Assembly (NCBI RefSeq): GCF_022763245.1
Contig: NZ_JALEGV010000043.1
Coordinates: 62,001-126,000 of the forward strand
Direction: 5' to 3'
Source of the DNA: Oricola sp.
GTDB taxonomy: Bacteria > Pseudomonadota > Alphaproteobacteria > Rhizobiales > Rhizobiaceae
Length of the DNA: 64,000 nucleotides
The translations under genes were made by a program, and so were the position numbers. This document shows positions 9,818 to 17,677 of the stretch, piece by piece. Position 1 is the stretch's first letter; every line of letters starts with the position of its first letter. The notes beneath the pieces are model-generated. The model had not been told where the DNA came from and made no database searches. It saw only the letters and a program-made list of their open reading frames with translations.

Positions 9818-10078
9818 ATGCGCAACAACTCCATCTACATCACCTTCAACGCCGCCGCCGTCGCCGCCGCTTACGTCATGCTCGGCCTGTCGCTGTGGCT
9901 CGCGCCGATCAACATCGCCACCAAGGGCTACTGGGCGATGGGCGTCCTGCTCCTCACCGCCAGCCTGGTGAACCTCGTCAAGTTCCGCATGGACCAGCAC
10001 ATCGCCGACGACACGGTGTCGCGCATCGAACAGGCGAAGAACGAGAAGATTCTCAGCGAATACGTCGCGCGCGACTGA
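9818..10078 (+). CDS. YiaA/YiaB two-helix membrane protein
   Basis: An 86-residue inner-membrane protein with two predicted transmembrane helices, at about 8-30 (YITFNAAAVAAAYVMLGLSL) and 38-58 (YWAMGVLLLTASLVNLVKF), linked by a short PINIATKG loop. This matches the YiaAB two-helix domain. The C-terminal tail (MDQHIADDTVSRIEQAKNEK) is charged and cytosolic. AAAGGGAGAC provides a strong ribosome-binding site. Genes with this domain are known beside pspA in several proteobacteria, so the two may act together at the membrane. A strong hairpin follows its stop. Confidence 0.85.
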   Translation: MRNNSIYITFNAAAVAAAYVMLGLSLWLAPINIATKGYWAMGVLLLTASLVNLVKFRMDQHIADDTVSRIEQAKNEKILSEYVARD

Positions 10079-10094
10079 TCGCCGGCGCAAACGA

Positions 10095-10124
10095 AAAGGC
10101 CCGCCTCGATCGAGGCGGGCCTTT
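10095..10124. terminator. bidirectional intrinsic terminator between yiaA and the OmpA gene
   Basis: A perfect 30-base inverted repeat: AAAGGCCCGCCTCGA pairs with TCGAGGCGGGCCTTT. On the minus strand it is followed by TTTCGTTT and on the plus strand by a short T-run. It sits between two convergent genes. Confidence 0.9.
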
Positions 10125-10152
10125 GCTTGTCTGGTGTCCGGCGATCGCCCGA

Positions 10153-11667
10153 CTACTGGTTGGATGCCAGCAGCGAGGTGATGTTGCGGATCGTGGCGCG
10201 GCGGTTGGCCGGCTCGGCCGCCTCGGTGTTCACCTTGAGGAACTGCTCGCCATAGCCCTGGACGATCAGGTTCTCGGCCGGCACGCCGTAATAGTCGATG
10301 AAGATCCGGGCCACCGTCTCGGCGCGCCGGTCCGACAGCGCCAGGTTGTAGATGTCCGAACCGACGGCGTCGGTGTGGCCCTCGACGAGGATCACGGTCG
10401 ACGGGTCCTGGTCGATCAGCGCCAGCACGGCACGCGCCATGTCTTCGAGCAGCGGAACCTGGCTTTCGCGAACGATCGCCGAGCCGCTTTCGAAGGTGAT
10501 CGTGTCGAGATCGACGCGACGCACCTTGGCGCGCAGCCGCTCGCTCTCGCGCACCTCGCGCAGCGTGTAGACCTCCTCGACCTGTTCGACCGGCTGGGCG
10601 GCGATGGTGTCGTAGATCTCCTGGCGGCTCGCACGCCGCGCCGGCACGATGTAGCGGTCGCGCGGGATGTCGACGCGCACCGGCGGCAAGCGGCGGTCGT
10701 AATCGACGCGGCGCTTGTCGTCCATGTTCAGATTGTCGATCAGCACGATCTCGCGGCCGTTCGGCTGGATGCGCGTGCGCTTGAGGACATAGCCGCCTTC
10801 GTCGCGGATGGTCTCGATGCGCACGCCGTTGCGCCGCGTGATGGTTTCGAGCGTCCGTCCGCCGCGCAGGCGCTTCACCGTCACCTCGGAATCGCGGTCG
10901 CGCAGCAGGCTGCTTTCGTCCTTGCGGACGTAATACTCGCCGTCGCGCTCGACGATGATGCGGTCGCCCTCGTCCTCGATGACGCGGCCGCCCAGTTCCG
11001 GAACGATCGCGCCGATGATCGCGCCGACGGCTGCGGCGCCGATGGTCTCGGCACGGTTGCGGCGAGCTTCCTCGCGACGGTCGCGCTCGGCCTGGCGGGC
11101 CTGCTCGCGTTCGGCCTGGCTGGCGTCGTCGGGAATGACCGTCGGCTCGGGCGCGGGGGGCGGAGCGCTGGCCTGGCCGCCGTCCTCGTTCTGGTCGCGC
11201 TTGCGGCGCGGCCTGTCGCCCTCTTGCTTGCGCGGCCGGCCTTCCTCGGCCTGCGGCGCGGGCTGCTGCTGGGTCTCCTCGGTCTGGGCCGGCTGCGGCG
11301 GCGCCTGCTCGGCCTGCGGCGCGGGCTCAGGCTTCGGCTGCGGTTCCGGTTGAGGTTCGGGCTGGGGCTCCTGCTGCGCCTCCGGCTGGGGAGCGGGCTG
11401 CTCCTGCGGCGCGGGCTCGGCGGCGCCCTCGTCCGGCTTCCGGCGGCGTTCGCCGTTCTCGCGTCCCTGCTCGTCGCGGCGGCGCTCACCGCGCTCGCCG
11501 TTCGGGCGCTGCTTGCGGCGCTCGACGCAGGCCGGATCGTCGGGATTGGAGAGGCAGTTGACGCGCCTGTTGTCGTTGTCCTGCGCGCGGGCCGCCGGTG
11601 CGGAAAGGCCGAGCGTCAAGAGAACCGCCAGCGCGGTCGAACTTTTCAAGAGGTTGAAACGGGTCAT
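10153..11667 (-). CDS. OmpA-family envelope protein with long Pro/Gln/Glu linker
   Basis: A 504-residue exported protein. A signal peptide (MTRFNLLKSSTALAVLLTLG then AARA-QD) ends near residue 29. From about 60 to 170 the chain is a low-complexity linker with repeated PQPEPQPEP units and charged Arg/Glu stretches. A YMGG-like small hydrophobic segment (IGAAAVGAIIGAIVPELGG) is near 205. The C-terminal OmpA-like peptidoglycan-binding domain begins near residue 385 and has the core EGHTDAVGSDIYNLALSDRR. ATG 11667 was chosen because it begins a clear signal peptide; upstream frame is non-specific. It probably anchors the outer membrane to the cell wall. It is divergent from the carboxypeptidase gene. 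Confidence 0.85.
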   Translation of the reverse strand: MTRFNLLKSSTALAVLLTLGLSAPAARAQDNDNRRVNCLSNPDDPACVERRKQRPNGERGERRRDEQGRENGERRRKPDEGAAEPAPQEQPAPQPEAQQEPQPEPQPEPQPKPEPAPQAEQAPPQPAQTEETQQQPAPQAEEGRPRKQEGDRPRRKRDQNEDGGQASAPPPAPEPTVIPDDASQAEREQARQAERDRREEARRNRAETIGAAAVGAIIGAIVPELGGRVIEDEGDRIIVERDGEYYVRKDESSLLRDRDSEVTVKRLRGGRTLETITRRNGVRIETIRDEGGYVLKRTRIQPNGREIVLIDNLNMDDKRRVDYDRRLPPVRVDIPRDRYIVPARRASRQEIYDTIAAQPVEQVEEVYTLREVRESERLRAKVRRVDLDTITFESGSAIVRESQVPLLEDMARAVLALIDQDPSTVILVEGHTDAVGSDIYNLALSDRRAETVARIFIDYYGVPAENLIVQGYGEQFLKVNTEAAEPANRRATIRNITSLLASNQ

Positions 11668-11894
11668 GTATGGTGTCCTTTGGTGCGAAGTCCCTTCCGC
11701 TCCCGGAGGCGCGCACCGCCGGGTGTGAGGCAATAGAACGCCCGATCGTGGCTTTTGTTGCACCGAAACCCGAAAAACCGCGCGCGGCGCCCGCAATCTG
11801 GGCCTCCGCAGGCGCCGAACGCGCGACCCGGCTTGCTTAACCGGCGCGCCCCGCTAGTTTGATCGCAATCGCCATGTCCCTGCCGGAGCCGCCC

Positions 11895-13088
11895 ATGTGG
11901 TCTCGCCTGCTCGCCCTAGCCTGCGTCCTTGCCCTGCTTTCCGCTTCGGCGGCGGCCGGCGTCAAGGAGAAGGTCGCGGCCCTTGCACCTTCGGGGCTTG
12001 TTCTCGTGCTCGACGCCGAGGGCAAGGAGCTCGTCGCGCAGAACGCCGACGAACCCTTCATCCCCGCCTCCGTCACCAAGATCGTCACCGCGTGGCTGGC
12101 GCTGGAAGTCCTGGGCGCCGACTACCGGTTCGAAACCCGTTTCTTCATGGACGACAAGCGCGTGCTCTATGTGCGCGGCGGCGGCGATCCGTTCCTGATT
12201 TCGGAGGAACTGGCGCTGCTCGCGCCCGAATTGCTGGCCAAGACCGGCAAGGAGCCGTTCACGGGCCTCGTGCTCGACGCCAGCTATTTCCCCGCCGACC
12301 TGCGCATTCCCGGCGTCGTGGATTCAGACGAGCCCTATGACGCGCTCAATTCGGCGCTCGCGGTCAACTTCAACACGATCAACGCGATCCGCAACGGCAA
12401 GAGCGTCAAGACGGCGGAAGAGCAGACCCCGATCACGCCGCTGGCGATCAGCCAGTTCCTGGCGCGTGCGCCCAACGGCAAGAGCCGCATCAGCCTCGCC
12501 CAGCAGGACCCGAGCGTCTGCGTGCGCTATGCCGGCGAACTTCTCACCGCCTTCATCGAGAAGGCCGGCGGAAAGATCGAGGGCGAGATGACGATCGGCA
12601 GGGTGCCAGACGGCCTGAAGCCCGTCTATGTGCACCGCCAGTCGCGACCGCTGTCGGAGATCCTGCGGGGGATGCTCTATGCGTCGAACAATTACATCGC
12701 CAACCAGGTCTTCCTGGAGATCGGCACAGACCTTCTCGGCGGGCCGGTGAGCCTGGAGAAATCGGTACGTGTCGCCAACGGCGTCCTCGCCCGCCACAAG
12801 CTCGTCGAGGCCATCCATCTGGAGGAGGGTTCGGGCATCAGCCGCGGCAACCATTTCACGGCGAGGGGGCTCGCCCGTCTCCTCGACCAGTTCGCCCCGA
12901 ATCAAGGTCTGCTGCGCAAGTCCAAGAGCGGTTCGCGCTACAAGACGGGCACGCTCTCCACGGTCAGCACGCTGGCCGGCTACGCCAAGACCACGAGCCA
13001 TGGCGACGTGCGCTTCGTGATCTCGCTGCCCGGCGGCACCGGCAATCTGCGCTTCCAGCTTCTACGGGCGATCGAGACCGGATTGTAA
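11895..13088 (+). CDS. D-alanyl-D-alanine carboxypeptidase/endopeptidase, S13 (DacB-type)
   Basis: A 397-residue periplasmic penicillin-binding protein that trims or cleaves peptidoglycan peptides. A signal peptide MWSRLLALACVLALLSASAA begins the chain. The SxxK motif is SVTK in PASVTKIVTAW, the SxN motif is SNN in YASNNYIANQ, and the KTG motif is in YKTGTLSTV. The segment YVRGGGDPFL is typical of family S13. ATG 11895 has CGGAG eight bases upstream; in-frame starts at 11859 (TTG) and 11874 lack this. It stands alone, divergent from the OmpA gene, which also acts on the cell wall. Confidence 0.9.
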   Translation: MWSRLLALACVLALLSASAAAGVKEKVAALAPSGLVLVLDAEGKELVAQNADEPFIPASVTKIVTAWLALEVLGADYRFETRFFMDDKRVLYVRGGGDPFLISEELALLAPELLAKTGKEPFTGLVLDASYFPADLRIPGVVDSDEPYDALNSALAVNFNTINAIRNGKSVKTAEEQTPITPLAISQFLARAPNGKSRISLAQQDPSVCVRYAGELLTAFIEKAGGKIEGEMTIGRVPDGLKPVYVHRQSRPLSEILRGMLYASNNYIANQVFLEIGTDLLGGPVSLEKSVRVANGVLARHKLVEAIHLEEGSGISRGNHFTARGLARLLDQFAPNQGLLRKSKSGSRYKTGTLSTVSTLAGYAKTTSHGDVRFVISLPGGTGNLRFQLLRAIETGL

Positions 13089-13113
13089 GGGGAGGGGCGC
13101 ACCCTCACGCGTC

Positions 13114-14979
13114 CTATTTCTGCGCGACGTCCTGCAGGTAGCCCGGCGGGATCAGGTGCACGCCGCTCGTCGGCATGGCGAGCGCCGCGGCGCCGGTGCC
13201 GTTGCGGCAAAGCGACGTCTGCGGGTCCCGCCCATTGGTCGAGCAGGCCGACTGGCACTGTGCCTCCCAGTCGTCGATCGCGGCGCCCGTGCAATATTGT
13301 CCGGGCGGCAAGTCGGCTGCGCCGACCTGCCAGCGCGCCAAGGCGGTGTCGCGCCACGTGTCGAGCGTGCCCTGCGCCTGCCCGAAATTCGGATAGGCCG
13401 AGTAGAGGTCGCGCATCTTCCGGTAGTTGGTCTCCACCGTGGCGCGCGCAAACCCGATCAGCTTTTCGTCGCGCCGCATGCCCGCCGCGTTGCGCCGGCA
13501 GCTGTCGATGCAGCTTTCGCCCTGCGCCGCCAAGACCGTGCAGCTCTGCGCCGTCGCTTCCGCCTGCGCCTGCAAGCAGGAGGATTGGTACGGGTCGGCG
13601 ATGTTGCGGCAGAGGCCCGCCGTGGGCACCGCCGCGCAGCTGGCCTTGGCGATCGCCGCGTTCACCGCGTCGGGCAGCGCCACGCCGCTCGTGTCGAGTT
13701 CGACCTCCTCATAGTCGATCGTGGCGTCCGGCAACTGGCCCGACGTGTCGTATTCGGGCTCGCTTTCCGCCATCTCCTCGGCGTCGGCCCTGGCCGCTTC
13801 TTCGGCCGCCGCGCGCTCGCGTGCCGCCTGCAGCGCCTCCTGCGCCCGGCGCCAGCGTTCGGCTTGTTCGTAACGCGACGGCTGGACCTCGGTGATCTCG
13901 CCGTCGGTCCCGTCCGGGTCGTCGTCCCAGTAGCCGTCCACAACCCCCTCGACGATCGCCCGCCGTTCAAGTTCCTCGATGGAAGGCGGCGGTTTCACAT
14001 TGGCGGTTCCGGCGCTGTTGGAGCCCTCGAGCGCCTCCAGCTTGGCGCGATATTCCGGGTCCAGCAATTGCAGTTCGGGCGGCAGGTTCGCGTCCAGCTC
14101 CTGGCGTGGGTGCGGCACAGGCTTGCCGTCGTCGTCAAACTCGAAATCGCGACCCAGGAGACCGCTGGTCAACCGGCCGACGATGGCTTCCCCGGCGCCC
14201 AGATCCTTCGAGTTGCGTTCGGCCAGGATCTCGGCGAACAGGTCGGCATAGTTGTTCGGGTCCCCGGCCAGATAGAACCTGCGCTGCTCCAGCAGCCGCT
14301 CGGCGAGCGACATCGCATAGGCTTCCTCGGCCTTGCGGGCCTGGTATTGCAGCTCCGACAGCTGGGCGAAGGACAGGCCGAGCCGTTCCAGTTCCATCTC
14401 GCGCTCCAGCTCCTCGATGACCTCCCAGCCGGTCCGGCTTTCGCCCGGCTCCTTGTAGACCTCGGCGGGGCCAAGGTCGCCGAGATCGCCGTCCACGTCG
14501 TCCTCCAGCGTTTCGTCGGAGAATTCGCCCAGGCTCGGCCCCGAGACGTTCTGCAACTGGTCCTGCCCCTCTGGGCCGGCCTCCAGCGCCTCATGGCCGC
14601 CGAAATCGCCCAGATCGCCGTCGGGATCGTCGTCATTGTAGGGATCGTATCCCGGCACGTTGGCCGGCGGCCTGGCATCCGCCCCGGCCGGAGTAGTCAG
14701 CGGAGGCAGTCCTGCCGTCTTGCGTCGGTAGTTTTCCGCTTCGAGCATCTTCGCCACGACCAGGACGTCGGCGAGGGTCTGCGCTTGCGCGTTCTCGGGT
14801 ATGAAGACCCCGCCTCGCATCGCCGCCCCGAGAAGCGGATCGAACACGTCGGCAAGCCGCATGATCCGGTCGGCGAGGCTTCCCGGCAGGACGTATCGTT
14901 CCTGCGCCGAGACGGAGGCGGGCGCCAGCGCGACGAGCGCGCCGAGACCGGCGACGAGGGCAAGAGGACGGAATTTCAT
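13114..14979 (-). CDS. secreted hypothetical protein, Asp/Glu-rich with Cys-rich C-terminus
   Basis: A 621-residue exported protein that I do not recognise. A signal peptide of about 25 residues (MKFRPLALVAGLGALVALAP then SVSA) is followed by a short conserved-looking region with LADRIMRLADVFDPLLGAA. The middle is highly acidic, with the related units DPDGDLGDFGG and DVDGDLGDLGP, and a predicted coiled coil near 380-410 (RAQEALQAARERAAAEEAAR). The last 170 residues contain about a dozen cysteines, for example in SCAAVPTAGLCRN, SCIDSCRRN and CQSACSTNG, so several disulfides are likely in the periplasm or outside. It is last of a run of four minus-strand genes for exported proteins. GGGAGAAG precedes ATG 14979. 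Confidence 0.7.
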   Translation of the reverse strand: MKFRPLALVAGLGALVALAPASVSAQERYVLPGSLADRIMRLADVFDPLLGAAMRGGVFIPENAQAQTLADVLVVAKMLEAENYRRKTAGLPPLTTPAGADARPPANVPGYDPYNDDDPDGDLGDFGGHEALEAGPEGQDQLQNVSGPSLGEFSDETLEDDVDGDLGDLGPAEVYKEPGESRTGWEVIEELEREMELERLGLSFAQLSELQYQARKAEEAYAMSLAERLLEQRRFYLAGDPNNYADLFAEILAERNSKDLGAGEAIVGRLTSGLLGRDFEFDDDGKPVPHPRQELDANLPPELQLLDPEYRAKLEALEGSNSAGTANVKPPPSIEELERRAIVEGVVDGYWDDDPDGTDGEITEVQPSRYEQAERWRRAQEALQAARERAAAEEAARADAEEMAESEPEYDTSGQLPDATIDYEEVELDTSGVALPDAVNAAIAKASCAAVPTAGLCRNIADPYQSSCLQAQAEATAQSCTVLAAQGESCIDSCRRNAAGMRRDEKLIGFARATVETNYRKMRDLYSAYPNFGQAQGTLDTWRDTALARWQVGAADLPPGQYCTGAAIDDWEAQCQSACSTNGRDPQTSLCRNGTGAAALAMPTSGVHLIPPGYLQDVAQK

Positions 14980-15022
14980 CGTTGGCTTCTCCCTGATGCG
15001 AGCGCTCGTCCCTGCGCCTCTT

Positions 15023-15496
15023 TCACTTCTTTTGCGGGGTCCAGCCGACGCAGTAGCAGACGGCGGCGGTTGTCTTGCCCTTCATGCAGAGGTCGCCCGA
15101 CCCCTTCTGCGCGGTCGCGGCGCCGTTGGCGAGGAACCGGCGGCCCGCCCGCGCCTCCACGTCCGAGCGCTGGAAATTCATGTAGTCCGGCTGATATTTC
15201 GGAGCGGTCGGCCGGCTCCAGATCGACCCGACCACCATGGACCGGGCCTCCGGATAGGACAGCCGCTTGTATCTCTTCTTCGAGAGGATCTGCTCGCAGG
15301 AGATCTTCGCCTTCTTCAGGACGCGCCGATCGAAGAGGCTGACGATGATGTCCGGCCCCTGCCGCGGCATCACCTTCCAGACGGAATCGTGAAGCAGGCC
15401 GAATGGCTCCTGCGCGCTGGCCGCCGGTGAAACGAACACCGCGATCAGCAAGGCGGCGGCAGCCGCCGGGAACCGGATTGCGCGTTGTGCGGTCAT
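15023..15496 (-). CDS. secreted hypothetical protein, small
   Basis: A 157-residue exported protein of unknown function. A signal peptide of about 28 residues (MTAQRAIRFPAAAAALLIAV then SPAASA) precedes a basic domain with SVWKVMPRQGPDIIVSLFDR and the C-terminal cysteines of SGDLCMKGK and AVCYCVGW. GAGGAGACTGG lies upstream of ATG 15496. It is 43 bp upstream (in gene order) of the 621-residue secreted protein and 38 bp downstream of the von Willebrand A gene, which implies one operon. Confidence 0.72.
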   Translation of the reverse strand: MTAQRAIRFPAAAAALLIAVFVSPAASAQEPFGLLHDSVWKVMPRQGPDIIVSLFDRRVLKKAKISCEQILSKKRYKRLSYPEARSMVVGSIWSRPTAPKYQPDYMNFQRSDVEARAGRRFLANGAATAQKGSGDLCMKGKTTAAVCYCVGWTPQKK

Positions 15497-15534
15497 GCGT
15501 CCAGTCTCCTCTTTCGCAGGGCGGCCCGGCGCCC

Positions 15535-17226
15535 CTATTGCTCGAACGCCAGCTCCACCGTCTTCATCTCGCCCGCCTGGATCGTGACTTCGGTCGACAC
15601 CACGATCGTGCCGTCGACGGCCTCGACGGTGTAGGTGCCGGCCGGCACGGTGAAATTGGGCGATACGCCCGATCCCGTCGTCGAGAACGTCCGGTTGCCG
15701 TCGGCGTCGGTGGCATAGACGCGCCACAGCGGGAACCCGCTGACGATCCGCGTCGTCAGGATGCCGGCATTGAGCACGGCGGTGTAATCGGTGCGCTGGT
15801 CCGCCTCCACGACCACCGGCAGTTCGGATTGCATCGTGATGCGGCTCACCGTGACGAGATACTGGCCGACCGGCAGTTCGATCTCGGCGCGGCTGTCCGA
15901 CGATCGGGCGATTTCCTTGCGTACGCCGTCGGCGTCCGGTTCGGCCTCGCGGACGCTCCAGCTCAGATCGCCGACCAGCGGGTCTCCGCCCTCCGCCAGC
16001 ACCGCGCGCAGGCCGACGACGCCCGAGGCGAGCCGCAGCGTGACGGTCTTCCTTTCGCCGGGCGCGACGGTGAAGCGGGCCTCGGCGGCCGCCGCGTCGA
16101 TGCGGGCTGTGGCCACATAGGCGCCGGCCTTCAGCGTGAAGACCGGCTGGCCCTCATAGGCGTTGGCGACGCGGCTGCGCTTCGTTTCGTCGTCGGGATC
16201 GACCGCGTAGATGATCCAGTTGACGCCGTTTCCGATCAGTTCCCCGCCTTCCGTCCGGGTCACGCCGAATGTCACGATCCCGGCATCGAGGACCAGGTCG
16301 ACGTCCTCTGTGTCCGGCTCGATCTGCACGATCGCCTCGCCGGTCACCCCGCCGACCGTCGCGCGCACCAGGTACTGGCCGGGCTCGAGGTCGAATTTCG
16401 GGTTGTCGTCAAAGGCGAAATCGATGCGAAGCGGGCTCAGGTCTTCGTTCTCCGCCGGTTCGAAGATCTCCCATGTCAGGTCGATGTCGACCTTCTCTCC
16501 GCCTTCCGAATAGAACGCCTCGAATTCGATGCCCTCTTCGGCCGGCGGCGGCGGTGCGGCCACGGCCGTCGCCGTCTGGCTGGTCGCCGCCACCACCGTG
16601 CCGAGCGCACTGGCGAGAGATCCGGCGTCGGATGCCGACAGGAACATCCCGCCGGTGTTTTCCGCGACGCAGCGCAGCGCCTGCTGTTCCTCGTCCTTCA
16701 GGTCGAAGCCGATCACATGGGCGGTGAAGTCGATGCCTTGCGCCTCCAGTTCCGCGGCGACCGCGCAAGGGTCGGCGGCGCAATTCTCCAGCCCGTCGCT
16801 GACAAGGATCACCGTCGCCGGCGCGCGGCTGAAGTTCAATTCCTGCGCGGCCCGGCGCACGGATTCCGACAGTGGCGTTTTTCCTTTGGGATTCAGGCTG
16901 TTGACCGCCGAGACAATGGCCTCGGGCGAGGCGCTTCCGACGGGCCTGAGCGTCTCGATGTCGTTGCAGTCGCCCTCGCGGCGGTGGCCGTAGGCGCTCA
17001 GGCCGAGCGAGATGGCGGGGTCGAGCGTGCCGACGAGGTTAGCGATGGTCTGCCGGGCGATGACGATCTTCGGCGTGCCGTTGATCTGGCCCCACATGCT
17101 GCCGGACGCGTCGAGAACGAGCATCGCTCTCGCCTTCGGGGTTTCATCGGCCGCCTGCGCCAGTGCCGCAAGGCACGATCCGACAAGGACCAGCATCGTG
17201 GTTGCAAGACGCGTCAAGCAGCGCAT
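15535..17226 (-). CDS. secreted von Willebrand factor A domain protein
   Basis: A 563-residue exported protein. A signal peptide (MRCLTRLATTMLVLVGSCLA) is followed by a VWA domain at about residues 34-210. The metal-ion-dependent adhesion site is intact: DASGS at 39-43, a threonine in GKTPLSESV and an aspartate in ILVSDGLENC. The remaining 330 residues form repeated beta-rich units (for example YLVRATVGGVTGEAIVQI, YVATARIDAAAAEARFTV and YTVEAVDGTIVVSTEVTI), which look like PEGA- or Ig-like repeats, each about 80-90 residues. Such proteins bind partners outside the membrane. It heads the secreted gene set and has a 118-bp gap from the small gene upstream. Confidence 0.82.
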   Translation of the reverse strand: MRCLTRLATTMLVLVGSCLAALAQAADETPKARAMLVLDASGSMWGQINGTPKIVIARQTIANLVGTLDPAISLGLSAYGHRREGDCNDIETLRPVGSASPEAIVSAVNSLNPKGKTPLSESVRRAAQELNFSRAPATVILVSDGLENCAADPCAVAAELEAQGIDFTAHVIGFDLKDEEQQALRCVAENTGGMFLSASDAGSLASALGTVVAATSQTATAVAAPPPPAEEGIEFEAFYSEGGEKVDIDLTWEIFEPAENEDLSPLRIDFAFDDNPKFDLEPGQYLVRATVGGVTGEAIVQIEPDTEDVDLVLDAGIVTFGVTRTEGGELIGNGVNWIIYAVDPDDETKRSRVANAYEGQPVFTLKAGAYVATARIDAAAAEARFTVAPGERKTVTLRLASGVVGLRAVLAEGGDPLVGDLSWSVREAEPDADGVRKEIARSSDSRAEIELPVGQYLVTVSRITMQSELPVVVEADQRTDYTAVLNAGILTTRIVSGFPLWRVYATDADGNRTFSTTGSGVSPNFTVPAGTYTVEAVDGTIVVSTEVTIQAGEMKTVELAFEQ

Positions 17227-17344
17227 GAAATTCCCCCTGTCTGTCCAATTCCGTCCCTCGAACGGATGTTAACCGCGAGATTACCTAAAGTCATCCCTGC
17301 CGTTACTGACGAAAGAATTGGCCGATTTGTTTCGCGTGCCGCGT

Positions 17345-17569
17345 TCAGGCGTTGAGTTCAAGCCGGATCGGCTTCAGCTTCACCTCTTCCTTGTCGAAGC
17401 GTGGCGAGGCGGGTTTGGGACAGGGCTTGCTCTTCCTTTCCTCCGATTTCGGCGGGCAGAGCTTTTCGACCTGCGGGGCAGGGTGAAGCTCCTGCGCCAG
17501 CGCAAGCGGGGGGAGCGGCGCCGTCAGGGCTGCGGCCAGCACGATCGCGGTCGATGAACGGGAATACAT
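17345..17569 (-). CDS. small secreted hypothetical protein
   Basis: A 74-residue exported peptide, not recognised. A signal peptide MYSRSSTAIVLAAALTAPLP precedes a mature part of about 50 residues that is Lys/Pro-rich with two cysteines (VEKLCPPKSEERKSKPCPKP). GGAGACG lies seven bases before ATG 17569. It shares strand and export signal with the three genes that follow it in the 13.1-17.2 kb cluster, so it may belong to the same system. Confidence 0.6.
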   Translation of the reverse strand: MYSRSSTAIVLAAALTAPLPPLALAQELHPAPQVEKLCPPKSEERKSKPCPKPASPRFDKEEVKLKPIRLELNA

Positions 17570-17677
17570 GTCGCGTCTCCGAAGTTTCTTCGTCGCAGCG
17601 CAGGCTTGCACGCGAAGAAGACCCCCGATGTGCGAAGCGTCACACGGAGACGGAGCCTGCCGGATCGGAAGTCGGCC

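Noticed and set aside
13156-15342. 728-codon plus-strand frame antisense to the secreted acidic protein
   Set aside because: Arg/Ala-rich antisense translation without domains; the minus-strand gene has a signal peptide and ribosome-binding site.
15403-17355. 650-codon plus-strand frame antisense to the VWA gene
   Set aside because: Overlaps the VWA domain whose MIDAS residues are intact on the minus strand.
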